Positions 32,219-44,832 are shown, numbered from the stretch's first letter. The stretch is DNA of 64,000 bases from Tetrapyrgos nigripes (GCA_013368315.1 JAACJM010000270.1:1-64000), one strand, 5' to 3'. Notes: generated by a model from the letters alone, not told the origin. Numbers and translations: made by a program.

Positions 32219-33274
32219 CTAGGACAGTGTCATCAACTTGTCGCAGATAGCATGACAGATACTACGATAGAACCCAACTGCCCTACTATTGAGTATGGAA
32301 AACATCTGTGCCTGACAGCGAGGATCCATAGATCTAAATGGGAATTTCTCAAGATGCTCAACTACTTCAAAGGAGAGTGCCCATTGACCATTGGCAGCCT
32401 TGAATTGTAAGGGGAGCTTCTTGGCGATACGTTTCCACTCAATCTCAACTGCAGAGACACATTGTGCATGATTATCACAATTGAAAGTCCCCCATGCAGC
32501 CTTATCGTGGTTTGGAAAGCGCGGAGCATGGTGAATGAGCTCAGTGATTGTATTTGTGAGGAGAGTGGAGCCATCCTGAAGGATCCAGTCAATGGAGCAC
32601 TGGTCAACGGAAGGATTTTCTGGACACTACTGTCAGTCAAGATCAATACGCTTGAATATCTCCTTATCATCTGGCTGTGGGATCACCGGACCGGAAACAA
32701 ATAACTGTCATACACCATCAAAGACCCATGTATCCTGGCAATGTACTACACCAAGAACAATCTTGGCATATGGCTGAAGCTCTTTTGGATCAAGGGAATT
32801 GATACCTTGAATGGCAAAATCGACGCCAGGTTCCCACAGATTTATGCTAGACAGACGTAACACGGCAAGGTAATAGGATGCGTCTCGTTTTTTCTGTGTG
32901 AGGATTGAGTCCCTGAGGGTGGGTCAGTGTTTATGTGTTATGTATACAGAGCTAACGCTCACAGGTCATAGATTACATCAAGAAATGCCCAAAATTCTTC
33001 CACATAAACCCCGCTGAGATGTAGAGGATTGGTAATGGAAGAGCCTTCACGCGATTCCGGTGGCTGATTCTCAATAGTGCTCAAGTAATCTCGGAGAACC
33101 TGTGTGCGGGGAACAACCAGGAATGTGTGGACTTTGAAAAGAATGTTTTCGACCTATTGATCGATTAATGATTGTAAAAGAAGTACATTTGTGTAGCGTA
33201 ACACCTACCTGAATAATGATGTCACCTGTAGGATGGAAAAGCTTTGGATCTTGCACCATGGGGGAAGGATCCAT
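32219..33274 (-). CDS. BTB/POZ-domain protein
   Basis: Likely protein-protein adaptor (BTB dimerisation; often Cullin-3 linked). Start ATG 33274. Exon 1 33274-33209, exon 2 33153-32963, exon 3 from 32912, last exon about 32625-32219. The N terminus reads FHPTGDIIIQ|VENILFKVHTFLVVPRTQVL, the canonical first half of a fungal BTB domain, then GVYVEEFWAFLDVIYDL. The third intron is unsure: in-frame stops between about 32700 and 32625 vanish if DTW joins CPENPSVDQCSIDW (a GTCTTT donor, an AG near 32630). The C-terminal part has HAPRFPNHDKAAWGTFNC, then a helical end closing at TAG 32219. Genes of this form are numerous in mushrooms; here it sits inside a mobile element as cargo. Confidence 0.7.
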
Positions 33275-33617
33275 GATTTCAAGAGGCAGACAAGAGACAA
33301 AAGACTATAGAGACAGACGATGGTGGAGGAAGAAAGGAAAGGTGTGTTGGCCGCAAGTTTGACATGTGCCATTTGCTATGATTAGCCACAGAAGCTTGTG
33401 GAATCTTCCGAAGATGTTATTTGAGCTAGCAGATAGGAGATGTCCCAACATTCATGGCTTCTACAACATCCATTCTTCTGCCTCTTCCCCCATACCCAAT
33501 CTCAGAGCTATATCCTGAGAAATCATGGTCTTCTAGTGTCTACAGTGCATATCAAGAGTTACGCTCTCTCTTTGATCATGCCTCTAGCAACGTACGTACA
33601 TTCTACTAAATTTAGAT

Positions 33618-35244
33618 ATGACCTGCAATGATGTTGACAAATTTCTCAGAGACAATTCCAATGTACATTCCCTTCGCACTGTAACACTTCTCCGCACTGG
33701 AAAGCCTGGACGGCCTAGAAAAGAAATAGATTCCACCCGGCTACAGGCTGCAACTGCACCAGATCGAATGCGTCGCTCCCGAATGGCAAGGTCATTGGGT
33801 ATTAGTGCCAAGACATTGCGCAGACGTCTCAATGACCGTGGCTTGGATGTCACATACAGTGATATCAGTGATGAAAAGCTTGATCAGCTGGTCAGGGCAT
33901 ACTGCCACAGCCATCCTACATCAGGACGCAGCTACATTATCTCCCATCTCCATACTTCCCATGGTGTTCGAGTCCAGAGGCAGCATGTGATCAATTCAAT
34001 ACACCGGACCGATGGTGTTGGACGAGTTCTCCGAACAAAAAAACGCGAGTTGATCTCTAGGCGCACTTATCGTGTCAAGAGACCCCACGCTCTCTGGCAC
34101 ATCGATGGACATCATAAGCTTATTCTTTGGGGAATTGTCACTCACAGCATAGTTGATGGCTACTCTAGAAAAGTAAGTCTTTAATTGGTCTCATATGATT
34201 ATTTGTCTGTTTACCTTTACCACAGGTAACCGGTATTCATGCCAGTGGCAATAATCGGGCCTCAACTGTTCTAGAGCCATTCATTGATGCAGTTCAAATG
34301 AATGTATTGCCATCCCAGATTAGAGCTGATCGAGGGAAAGAAAATAAAGACGTTGCACTGTACATGCTTAGAGAGCGAGGCTTAAACTGTGGATCATTCA
34401 TTTGGGGCTCGTAAGTTTTTATTTGTGTCTAGCGCAAACAGAGAGATGACCAATTTCAAGTTCCACTCATAACACACGCATTGAGCGCCTATGGGTGGAG
34501 GTTGGGCGTCAGTTTGTTCGCTGCTGGAGGGCTTTTTTTTTCTGCCTTGAAGATCTTCATGGCCTTCAACGAGACAATCCACATCATCTATGGATCATTC
34601 ACCATTTATTTCTTGATCTTATCAACCAGGATTGTTCGGAGTTCCAGAGAGAGTGGAATGGAAAACCAATAAGTGGACTTGGACATAATCAATCGCCTGA
34701 TGTACGAACTTTATTCATAATCTACTTCAATTTTAGCTGAAATATCTTGCAGGATATTCTTCTCACAGGAATGATTGAGCATGGCGTATATCTTGACTTG
34801 GATCCACCCGATGATTGCGATGGACTCACACTTGACCAGATCAATGAGAGTTATGGAGTACGTGGCTCTATTCAACAGCGTCGTGATGGAATGACAGGTG
34901 CCAGACAAACTGCCAAGGAGCCTATTGATATTATCAGAGATCAGAGTATTGAAGATGTCGATGTTGATTCTGATCAACAAATTGCAGACCTAGGAACGGT
35001 TCATGATGGCAAATTCACTGCTCCCCCAGTCAAGATGCCTCGCATTGTCAATCCATTCAATAACCTTCCACAGCTCGAACGTGTTTTTGTAGAAACACTC
35101 GCAAAGGTTGAAGCGCAAGGCACCATACCAGAAGGATATGGGATGCAGCCTGGTGAATGGGAATATGGTAGTTATCCATCATTTTATCAATTCCATTTGG
35201 CAAACGGGGTACACAAGAACTTCAAGTGGAGCTTCCAGATTTGA
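33618..35244 (+). CDS. Integrase-core (rve-like, probably rva_4 type) DDE transposase
   Basis: Probable recombinase of the surrounding element. Coding exons: 33618-34172, 34226-~34411, ~34462-~34699 and 34753-35244; an upstream exon starting near 33452 (MASTTSILLPLPPYP) is possible. Order: helix-turn-helix (GRPRKEIDSTRL; MARSLGISAKTLRRRLND); then catalytic Asp in LWHIDGHHKLILWG; an IVDGYSRKVTGIHASGNNRA block; second Asp in IRADRGKENKDV; Glu in THNTRIERLWVEVGR; C-terminal helical domain with DILLTGMIEHGV. The DDE triad, exon phases and introns are intact, so this gene may be functional. It resembles the integrase-core family shared by basidiomycetes and fish. Convergent or divergent minus genes lie on both sides within the same inverted repeats. 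Confidence 0.78.
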
Positions 35245-35436
35245 TTTGGCGTCCTCGAGCAGAAAAGTGGGTCCGAGCAGTGGTTGTATTCAAAAGTATA
35301 CTTGCACAACTGGACTCTGTCATGTACTAGAATACTAGAAACCAAAGAGCACGTGTAATTAAATGGTAATGATCGTAATATTGTGGTTCAGAAGCCAAGA
35401 AAGGTGGGTATGAATATGTAACAGGGAGCATTGCAT

Positions 35437-37151
35437 TTAAAGGAGGGTAAATTTGCGGTCTGGATTCCAAGGATCAAAGGACCCCAGACCGACAGAAGGT
35501 GATGGTGAAGAAGCAGGATCTACTTCTTCAATGTCACTATTATTGGCACTCTCCATATCTTGATCGGCATCAGTTTCTATAGGGGATGTTTTGACACGGC
35601 CTGTTAATATGCGGAAATCTTTAGATTATGACCATGTTTATAAATATTCATCACAACGGCACACCTTTTCCCTTTCTAGAGCTGGAGCTTGAGGCAGCTA
35701 AGATCAATCGAGCGGATCTGCGACGTCTCTTGTTCGAAGTACCTATGCAATAAAACAGATCAGCAAACTGCGTATGTAAGAAAATATCTAAGACCCCATC
35801 ATACTTGCGCGCATCATCACTTGATTTACGTTTCCTCTTCTTGTCTCCTGCAGATGCTTCAGTTTCATCTTCACTTTCCTGGCCCTCATCGTCTTCGTCC
35901 AGAGTATCATCTACCCAGATAAGTCAGATGAATATTTAGCAAAGATAAAACAGAAGAAATAAAACACAAACTGTCTGGCCATCCTTCCATTTTCGCGAGC
36001 CTGTTCCATAGGCATTCGAAATCACTAGGAGTCTCCTCACTGTGTTCGATGAGGATTTCCTTTGGAATTGGATCACGAGAAGCTTCATAAAAAATTAAAG
36101 AGCACTTGAAGTGTCAGTGATCAGCACAAGTGACTGATAAGTAATGCACCGATATATATCCATTGCTGTTTCCATCCCTTGCTTTGACATGAGCACTTCT
36201 CATAGATGTCATTACCAGTTGGAAACTTTATTGGGGAAACATTAAGCATATTGTACGAAAGTGAGCAAACAACCCATGGCGCTCAACCATCTCCCTTCAG
36301 GTTTTCGTATGAATATCCCAAGAAGGGAAAACATTTGATGAGAAAAACTGAGAGATCAGAGTGGTCCAGTGAAACGCTAAGGCTAGCGCCACTGGAAGTA
36401 GAGTGTGCAAGCCCCAGCTGTTGAAGATAGTCAATGTTGGTTTGTGAGTATTTCAGACTGACACGGAGTTCATCTCCATCGAATTCTTGCTCTAATAAAT
36501 CAGTTATAGTTACAGATCCATGCAGAGATTTGACGTACAGATGACTGAATACCATGAGGCATGCAAATCAACCCAGCTATCTGCTTGACTTTAGATAGCT
36601 GACCGACACTTTCAGAAACACAGAATGAATGATAGAAAAATAATAATCAAGTGTAAAAGCCTTACCTTCCAGATCCATCATTACCACTTGCTGCCTTCAC
36701 GTGTCTAACAGCTGGTGTCCTATCCAAAAATTGTATGAGTAAAATTCTCCAGAGAAGATTAAGATACTTACACCTTTTTACCGTTAGATGAGGTACTAGG
36801 TGCGTGAGGATTAGACACTTGGGGAGCTGTGAGACCTTTGTGCATCTCGATGGCTGCTTTGGCCATGAAGGACTTGGAGTTTGCCGATAGACTTTCCGCA
36901 ATGAGCTGTTCGATAGAGGAGCAGGGCTGAGAAGGTGGTGAATGAACATTGGACCCCACAGACATATCAATGGGAGCAGGACAAGTAGCAGTAGACACTT
37001 CAGTGTAATGTTTGTGATGAGCATGGCCACAGTGACAACGGTTGGAATTCTCGGCCTTCATGAAGTCTGGACAAGAGCAAGGAGATTTGTGTTTCTTCTT
37101 GGAGATGTGATGGCAAGAAAGTTGTTGCAGTGGAGCTTCAGGACGATCCAT
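35437..37151 (-). CDS. Cys/His-rich N terminus, charged C terminus; unknown function
   Basis: ATG 37151. Exon 1 encodes HHISKKKHKSPCSCPDF, then CHCGHAHHKHY, a C/H pattern that may bind zinc, then a Ser/Pro linker to GKKV near 36771. Following short exons: TPAVRHVKAASGNDGSGR (about 36723-36669); ELRVSLKYSQTNIDYLQQLG near 36450; an exon with PTGNDIYEKCSCQSKGWKQQ near 36200; IPKEILIEHSEETPSDFECL near 36040; an acidic-basic tail (DEDDEGQESEDE, KKRKRKSS, NKRRRRSAR); and an end at DPWNPDRKFTLL with stop 35437. I recognise the layout from other Agaricomycete repeats but no function. It may be a DNA-binding accessory of the element. Several exon borders are approximate. Confidence 0.5.
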
Positions 37152-37921
37152 TTGCGCAGAGGTATGGCTTGGTCAGCCAGAGGAAGAGACGAAAAGAACG
37201 ACAAGAGTTGAACTGGATGAGGTTTAAAAACACTTGGAGCGTTGATGCACACGCTGATGCAGCATGCTTCATTGTAGAGCAAAAATAGCAATATTGAATG
37301 TTCTGTACCACCAAGAGTCGGAAACAGCTTCTATAACTGCTGGGATTCATATCAGATGCCATCTATATCACACCTCGTCGTCACAAGTGTTTTATTAGCT
37401 TTCATTGATATCAGGGTACCTTCTTCTGCAGTGAGGATTTCACACAGGTGATATTCTGGAGTACAGAAAACATCCATGGAAAAGCTACAATGATTCTGTA
37501 TTTAGCATATCATTCTTGCAATCAGCTCCAACACCACCATCCACACTGACATGTGTAAGAACCAGATACAGCCTGACCACGAAGCAGTAGATAAACACAT
37601 GCTAGTTGAGAGTGAATAATTTTGCATGGTCCTGAATCGACAGGACTGAGCATCTGGCTTAGATACATATTTCTCTCTCTAGAAGAGATCATAATAGACC
37701 CAGAGAAATATACAATTAACCCTGAAGAGAGTGAGAAGTGATGCTCCAGAACCCAATGATATGGGAGTGGACAGGATCGAGTGTGAGAAAATGCTCCCAA
37801 TTTGGATTATGTGGCGGCACAGCGCTTTGACATCCGGAGATAATATTTGATGCGCTTCCGCGTATATGGTACTTACTGTTCTGATCATACTAATGAGTAC
37901 AAGTTACTACTGTCTTTGCAC

Positions 37922-38330
37922 GAAAGTTTAACTACTTATACTTGTTTGAATTGCATCTATTAAGTCTACAGTATAATTCCATTATCAGGTTACAATTACA
38001 CTATCTGAGTCATTTCTTTCTCCAAAAATATGAAGTGCACAGTGTGGATCGTGGAATATGAAAGAAGTGCACGGTGAGGAAAGGAAAGAAGTGTGCGGTG
38101 TGGAAGGGTAAGAAGTGCGCGGGGAGCTGATGTCACACATCACGCTAGAAGTGCGTGTGGGAGTCCAAATGTATATTTGGAAAGTGCGGGGAAAATGAGG
38201 GAGGGTGAGGAATTCCGAGCGTTGGCAAAAAGGAAGCGATAGGCCTCAAAATAGCTAAAGGAAGTGCGAGAAGTGTGAAAATGAGGGGAGAGTTGCGGGG
38301 AATAATTTTGTCCATGACGGACAAGCATAG
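37922..38330 (-). repeat. Right long terminal inverted repeat
   Basis: Arm of about 409 bp, inverted partner of 31414-31858. It ends GACGGACAAGCATAG at 38330. Confidence 0.8.
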
Positions 38331-39062
38331 TCCATAAAGTGTGTTGACTTGGCTGTCACTTTTCGTTCCTTTGGCTAACGCTCTGCTTAGATTAATTTAT
38401 TTGCCGAAGAGGATGTTAGACCTGCCTGCAGTGAGTCCTTTTTCCCTATTTTTTTTTCTCTGTTTTTCTTTTCCATCATTTCTCTGGGATACTTTCATCA
38501 TTAACTGCATCATCTTCTCTTTCCATTCCATCTGGTCTTTCTTTTTTCTCTATTTCTTTTGGCGTCAGTGCTTTTCTTTCCTCTGTTATTACTGTTTTTT
38601 TTCCCCAACTTTTTTCCATGTCTTCGTCACGAGCGTCTTCTTCCCCCCCCCTCCTCTCGTCTCTCTCTCCCCCTTTCACATTGTCATATCACCCTTTCTT
38701 CTATTCTACCCATCTCAGCTCTTCAGTTCTCTGTTGAAGATCTGGTGTTTCATGTACAGGTGACGATGCATACCACCTTTCCATGTCACACTGTCACTGG
38801 CTGGGCTTTTGTGCTGCCATTGCCTTTTGCTATTTTGTGGCTGGCACAGGTGACTTTGGTGTTGGGAAACGAGCTGCGGCTGCCGTCATCGTCAATATTG
38901 CTTCCTTGATGCAGGTTGGTTGTTGGAAGCGCTGGTGGTCAGGCTGTCGGTTAATGCTACTATGTACTACAGATTTTTTTCTCCCGTTTACAATGAGCAA
39001 TATATGCTTTATGTGATTCTCCATGCATCAGAGTAAGCAATGAATTCATGAGGCTCTAGTAA
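38331..39062. other. Pyrimidine-rich gene-free stretch
   Basis: Long T/C-rich tracts give open frames of mostly Phe, Ser and Leu that look like composition artefacts. No conserved gene seen. A hydrophobic frame near 38780-38910 has no recognisable family. Confidence 0.4.
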
Positions 39063-39112
39063 TTCCTCTAGGCCTCGTAGCTTGCCATGTGGAGCAGTGG
39101 CCCCTTACCCCA
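39063..39112. repeat. Helitron-like 3' end copy
   Basis: GAGGC...GCCTC stem followed by GTAGCTTGCCATGTGGAGC and GTGGCCCCTTACCCC. Resembles 50870-50918 downstream of the Helitron (GGCCTCGTACTCACCATGCGGAGC, GTTGGCCCACACCCC). Confidence 0.5.
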
Positions 39113-39196
39113 GTTCAGGAAGGAAGGGTACAGAGTGTCGTGTCGATATATGCCCATTTTGTTGCTGTGTTGAAGGAAGGTGGGTAATGAATTCCT
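39109..39196. repeat. Dispersed repeat (copy of 31318-31412)
   Basis: TTCAGGAAGGAAGGGTACAG through GAATTCCTTTCTC. From 39200 to 39884 there is low-complexity pyrimidine-rich DNA and one unsupported open frame near 39479-39740 (IPLH-free, no known motif), followed by G-runs. Confidence 0.65.
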
Positions 39197-39884
39197 TTCT
39201 CATTGTCGTTCTTCATCTATCGTTTTTTATGCACTATTACTCATCCTTTCCACTTTATCTTGCGCCCTGCTCTTGCTTATACCAGGTTTTTCTTTGTCAA
39301 TCTCACTTTTTCTTCTTTTGTTCTCTCGTGTTTTCCTGCCTATACAAATAACAACTTTTTCTACTCTCATTTTGCTACGCAGAAGAAACCCCCTGCCTCC
39401 TCCTAACTCCAACCTTTCTCAACGCCCTCCAGGCTCCTCAACATCTCCATAACTCAGAATTGGCTCCTCCCTACAACAGTGGCAGTGATGAGACCACACG
39501 CCCATCTCGTCCGAGTCCCACCTGCATCTGTTAACCAAAGTACACCAGAAAGTGGGAATGATAAGTGGAGGTTGGCGCACTTGCCGAGTATTACGGTTAA
39601 CAAGAATGAGGTGTTCTCTGGGGCTACCCCTGTGGAAGCATGGGTACAGAGGGAGGGGCAGCTCGTCAAGGCAGGCAAGGGGAAGGAAAAAGGTGTGGAA
39701 GGTTGGACTCGGACGTGGTTGAGGCTGGTTATTAGTGAGTTTCTTTTCTTTTTTGGGGGTTTCTTCATTTCCTCCTTTCCTTCATATCTTTATGTTATAT
39801 TCTGGGGACGGTGTGGGGGTATAGAGTATTGGGGGGGGGGCAAGGGGGGGCTTACTTCTTTCCTTTGTTTCTATTCAGGTAAGG

Positions 39885-40392
39885 AATTAGAATAGCACAG
39901 AGGAACTCACACTAATTCTTGTCAGTACGACTCCCATCACACGAGCAATAACCATGGTTGGAACAGGATTGTATGTTGGATATGCCAACTCTTGGATCTG
40001 AACTATAGCAAATATCTGATTGATCACCATTGTCACTGATGAGCTTATAAGCATGATTGCACATGCAGCCACCAGAAAAAGTTGCATTGGTGACTGTCGA
40101 AGTCCTCGCTGACTAGGTCCATGTTTGAAATTGTGTCAGAAAAGTTTCAGACAAGCATACCATAGCAGCAAGATGGTAGAAATGGTAATCAAAAGCTCAA
40201 TGCCTGGATAGCAAGGCAATGAGTATGGAGATACATCAAAGTTGAACATTGGGTTCTGGACCTACCAAAGAAGAGTCCTTCGACTGCAACTTGAACTACA
40301 AAAGCCTGAATGACAGGAATATCTGAAGATGTAAGAAAAGAGGAGTACATCCTTGGCATTTGCTCAGACTGGAGCAAAGAGTATGGGGGCAC
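39885..40392 (-). pseudogene. Truncated paralogue of the 10.7-12.1 kb membrane protein
   Basis: Starts MPRMYSSFLTSSDIPVIQAF (ATG 40359; another in-frame ATG at 40392), keeps the first two introns at equivalent positions and the exon 3 block QLFLVAACAIM...NPVPTM. It breaks at 39885 where unrelated G-rich DNA begins, so about half the protein is lost. The upstream flank to 40997 is also duplicated. Confidence 0.7.
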
Positions 40393-41020
40393 GAGTTAGT
40401 GATTATTACAATGGCATTGTTTCATCTGTCCTTAAATATCTGTCAGTTTGCTGTGGATCTCATTTCACCTGTTGCATATTTGGCTTTCACACTGAAGCTA
40501 CTGTCCTCAGAATGATGCCTATAGCTCTACTGTATGCACTGCAAAGGAGAGACTAGATGAGCCCATCTCTATGTTGATAGATATTCAGGGGCACACCTTG
40601 TCCCAAACTTGTTTAATACAAGGCAGAGATGAGGAACATTCCTATGTTGATGTATATTCAGCAGTACTAGTCTGAATAACTTCAGTTGAGACTAGGTAGC
40701 TGTAATGATCATATCATGATATAGATAGATGGACAAAGACTCTAAGATCTGAGCAGAGCACACCAATGATCATGTTGCACCTTCATCAACCTATCTAGCT
40801 AAGAACTATATACAAAATGATTTCTACTCGAAAGACAGAATCCAAACTGTCATGGGAATGAGCATCATGTGTATACGGCATGTGCATTGCCGATAAGTGT
40901 AGGAACTGAGGCAATCTATAAGGCATGATCGAGCTTTGCAGAGGATGGGAGATTACACCTCACTTGCAGCTTATGTATGCTCACAAGCGCTGTTCCAGTT
41001 TTCAAGGAAGCAACAAGATC

Positions 41021-41380
41021 AGGTGCATGAGGCCATGAGACGAGAAAGTGTTTAAATAGTTGAAACCAGCCATGAGGATCATGTAGCTACCATTCCGATT
41101 ACTATTCCAACAACTCAGCTGAGGTGAGCTCTGCTCGCGCATTTCTAAGACAAGGTCAACATCGAAGTCGGAAAAGAAATCCGAGGATGTTCCGAAATGT
41201 CCGAGATAGCCGAAACCGCAGACGTGCCAACAGTCCACAGTTTTGACTAACTCGCCTTTCCTGCCTCTCTTACCAACTCGTCTCACTCGACTACTCCACC
41301 GATTGCAGGTACATGAGGCCATGAGAAGAGAAAGCGTTAAAATAGTCAAAACCAGCCATGAGGATCATGTAGCTACCATT
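41021..41380. repeat. 75-bp direct repeats around a dispersed repeat copy
   Basis: CAGGT(G/A)CATGAGGCCATGAGA through GGATCATGTAGCTACCATT occurs at 41021-41093 and 41306-41380. Between them (41094-41305) is a copy of the dispersed repeat also found at 30835 and 50928. Confidence 0.75.
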
Positions 41381-43150
41381 ATGAGGCCGAAGAATGAGGC
41401 TGAGTTCTTAACACTCAGTTTCTACTTGTGGCTATACGAGTTGTTCCCGGTTTTTTCCGTGCCATTCTTTCCGATTTGTCTCTCATCATATCCGCCACGT
41501 TTACGTATATCCGCTCCATTGTCTAACACTCTAACGGCGATCGATCCCGCAATATGCTCGGTTTAGAGACCGCTCTGACAATGTTTTTAATATGTGAAGG
41601 AATCTGGATACGGAGGGAGACATTAACGTCCGTTGCCATGGTAGGTACTAGGCATGTGTGGAGGATGTCGATGAGGTCGGAAATTGAGATTCTGAGCGGA
41701 GAAAGTGAGGTTTTTTTACTCAGTCTGTGACAATATAGACTAAGGATGATCGATACAGTATCATTGTTCCAGGTTTCACAATTCGACCCCTTCCAATACG
41801 ACTGTCCATTCACGCGTTTCTATCATCCCCCTTCCTTACACCCGGGATCCATCAAGTACTATCCAACATCTCCACGTTTCCCCATGTAGAACCCAATAAT
41901 CCCACCGTCCACGCTCTCAACGCTCTCCTCCACTCCCTTGTCTTCACCCATCAACGACCGGTATACGTAACGAGCATCTGAGACTCATCATCAGCGTCTG
42001 CAAGTCCCAGATGCAGCGAGTTGTCGGTTTTGGATGCTGGATGACGTGTCTGGTGTACAAGGCTGATTTATCATTTATGGGTCAACGGCTTGGATGGGAC
42101 GGCTTCAGCTCACAGATACCGTCGTCAACGCAGTCGTGATAACCGTCTAATTTTTGGCTAGACGCGAACCCTAAGAGGAAGAGGTGTCCACGGGATTTGA
42201 AGGTGGACTACGACTGGTGAGAAGGTGGGAAGGTGAGTTAGGCGATGGAATCTGGGGATCATCGAACCCAAGAAGGGCTAAGATGAGACATGAAGTGACA
42301 GAGAGGGAGGGGTAATGGCGCAATATAATAGGGATTCTAGGTGAGTTCATCCGTCGTGAAATGTTTTTGCATGCTAACATATGATTATTACCATGAAGGA
42401 CCACCGTCCCTACGTATCCTATTCCATCTTCAATCGATCGCCTAACCCTATACTCTCCTACCTCCCAGTCGGTTTTTCCATCAATGATCTTCAGTATCCT
42501 CTATCCCTCTCGCCGCTGGATAGCTTCACGGGATAATCCAGACGATGTCAACTTTCAGGAGTTATTTTTCCCGTTTATGTCCTCATACTCTCTTCCATCC
42601 GTCGTCTATCTCAACTTTTCACTCTCCTCATCACATTGGGAACGGAGATGGGTGGCTTTGTTGAGTGTAGGTTCTTAATATGGGTCGTCTACCAAGGATG
42701 CTAATCACGATGGCGTTGTATCTACGACAGGGATCCCACCTATGCCATTCAGGACGGATATGTACCAAGCATCACCTTAGTTACAGGTAGTCGAATATAC
42801 CAACTACATTTTTGTCAGCGGCTCTGGGTAAATACATCCGAGAGGGGCATCCCGCGGCGGCTTTTTCCCTTTCTTTCATCCAACGGCTGTAGCCTCAGAG
42901 CCTGTTATTGGGACTGCTTGAGGAACGAGCTTACGTCCATCACTACATTTGGATTGCTGAGAGTTCAGTATTTCTGTTTGGTGGTTTTATGCTGAGTCCA
43001 TCGCACTAGTGTGGCTTTCTCAAATTGCGTCCGTGGCTATGATCCGAGTCACGACTCACTCTCGCGGCTTTTTTGCCGATTTCGTGTTTCATCGAGTGTA
43101 GGGGTTGCTGTGAGGCTCGCGGCTCATTTCGTCTCTCCTTTCATACCATC
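41381..43150. other. No supported gene
   Basis: Starts with a copy of the GAATGAGGCTGAGTTCTT repeat (others at 51745 and 54100). Scattered short open frames (for example 42484-42678) have no motif I recognise. The 5' end of the Helitron must lie in or near the last part. Confidence 0.4.
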
Positions 43151-44832
43151 ATGTACCCTCTTAACACATATACCGTGTTTTGTGCTACATTGCTTGCACT
43201 ACTCTTGACTGCTCTTGGCTATGGCAACCTCTTTCGTAGTTCTGTTGACTATGATCGTTACTCTGGCTCGAATCTTTCTGCTATACAATTTCTATATAAC
43301 AGCTCAACGCCGTTTGGCCCAATGCCATCTAAATATAGCGGCTCAACGCCGTTTGACCCAGTGCCATCCAAAGATAACAGCTCAACGCTGTATGACCCTG
43401 CGTCATTCCAATACAACGGCTCAATGCCGTATGGCCTAATGCCATACCAGTATTACGACTCAACATTGTATGGCTCAACGTCACTCGATTATAATATTTC
43501 AAAGCTATCCCACCCATTCAACTTACAGAATGACTGTAGCTTGATTTCGTCTCGCAAAGCTAATGTCTTAATCTCTTCCTATGTTTATCATTCCACCTTT
43601 AGAGTGAGAATGCACTTCATAGCATCTGGTGATCTGGTATTCTTTTTTAGATTTGTTGTCAATCAACCTTTGCGACATACTATTATTGATCAAGTACTTG
43701 GCCATGTAAAGCATTTTATGATCTTTGTTCAGCGTTCATATACTGCCTATGGGCTTGTTGATGATACTTTTTATTCGATTACTCCTGATAATAGTGTGTT
43801 GGCATGTTTCCGACAGAGTGTTGCAGCGACATCTCGATTGACACACTTGTTTCTATTAAGATCACTATTTTATCGGCATGACTTTTTGGCTAGACTCAAA
43901 TCAATCAGCGCTTGTACAACATCTTGTCTGCTCGGACAATATTGGGAAGATTTGACCTTCAATTTCATTGGTTACCGTTTACTTTCAAATTCTACTAACC
44001 TTTGCTCACCTTGGCAATTTCAAGCTTCATGTAACATTGATATGTGTTTACAATCACGCGCTATACTGTGTAAATATGCCATTATATCTCTAGCTAATAT
44101 TGCTCACTATCATTCTCTCCTTCACTTACTTGATTTTCTGGTACATTTACGTCCTGAATTAACAGTTAGTCAAAGTGAAAGTGAAAAATCTTACCATCGT
44201 TCTCTCCTGGGTGGTGGCAAAGGAGCAGCACCTACATGTTTATTTTCAGATCTGGAAATATATTTACTTTTTCCTTGCAGTATAAATAATCCAGGTTCTA
44301 CAATGTATCGATTTCACAGTTTTTCTGAATCTGTCTCAAGTTCAGCAGCCAATCCTTTACTATTATATGCATTTGTACCACCAACTAAATTGTGTCAGTC
44401 TCTGACTTTTAGATCATTACGACAGTTAGCTAGATTTCATAATGTTCAATTTTCAAACACTGTGAAGTCTCAAGTTCAAGGCTTATTAAGTGATCATGTA
44501 TGTGACTCAGAATGCACAAGCCCTGTTGCCATATTTGAACCTATTGACCCTGTTCAAGTCAAACCTCTTGCTTCATTTCCTCCTTTGCCTCCTTCAGAAA
44601 ATCTAATGAAAAAAATTATACATGACTGGTGTGCTGATTTTTCTAGATCAGCAGTGGAAGAAGGTGGATGTGCAGTATGTGGTCAGCTTAAGCTGATGTC
44701 TACGCTGCTGCCAATTAAGCAAGTAAAAAAGCTACTCAATGTCCTTAGAGTTACTGGTGTATCTGGGGCTGTTATAGATGACTCATGTTCCAGAGTGTGT
44801 ACTGATTGTAGTCTCTCTAAGAGATGGAAAAA
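43151..44832 (+). pseudogene. Helitron N-terminal region (DUF6570-like)
   Basis: From ATG 43151 the frame begins with a hydrophobic stretch (YTVFCATLLALLLTALGYG) that looks like a signal or anchor. Then five 13-residue repeats of the form STPFGPMPSKYSG, then a long region of unknown fold. Near 44670 is CAVCGQL and near 44800 VCTDC, the zinc-binding pattern of DUF6570, which precedes the Rep domain in many fungal Helitrons. At about 44825 (CTCTCTAAG) the frame shifts; the continuation DGKIPRISLANGFWLG is one frame over. Whether the first 500 residues belong to the Helitron protein or to captured DNA is unsure. Confidence 0.6.
43297..43500 (+). repeat. 39-bp coding minisatellite
   Basis: About five units of CTCAACGCCGTTTGACCCA plus 20 further bases, each encoding 13 residues. 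Degeneration increases to the right. Confidence 0.8.

Larger units (their letters stand above)
31414..38330. mobile_element. 6.9-kb element with ~0.4-kb inverted repeats carrying DDE transposase, BTB gene and Cys/His gene
   Basis: The segment 31414-31858 and the reverse complement of about 37922-38330 are homologous along their length. Both start CTATGCTTGTC(T/C)GTCATGG, and both contain CCCCGCAACTCTCCCC, a TTTCCACACCGCGCACTT-type 20-bp internal array and CAATTCAAACAAGTATAAGT at the inner edge. The interior holds three multi-exon genes: BTB (minus), integrase-core transposase (plus) and a Cys/His-rich protein (minus). No target duplication is obvious (left flank AATTCCTTTCT, right flank TCCATAAAG). 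The left flank is another dispersed repeat. The stretch 37152-37921 has no gene I can support. Confidence 0.7.

Noticed and set aside
38341..39470. Open frames of 60-140 aa in pyrimidine-rich DNA
   Set aside because: Phe/Leu/Ser-rich translations of T/C tracts without conserved motifs.
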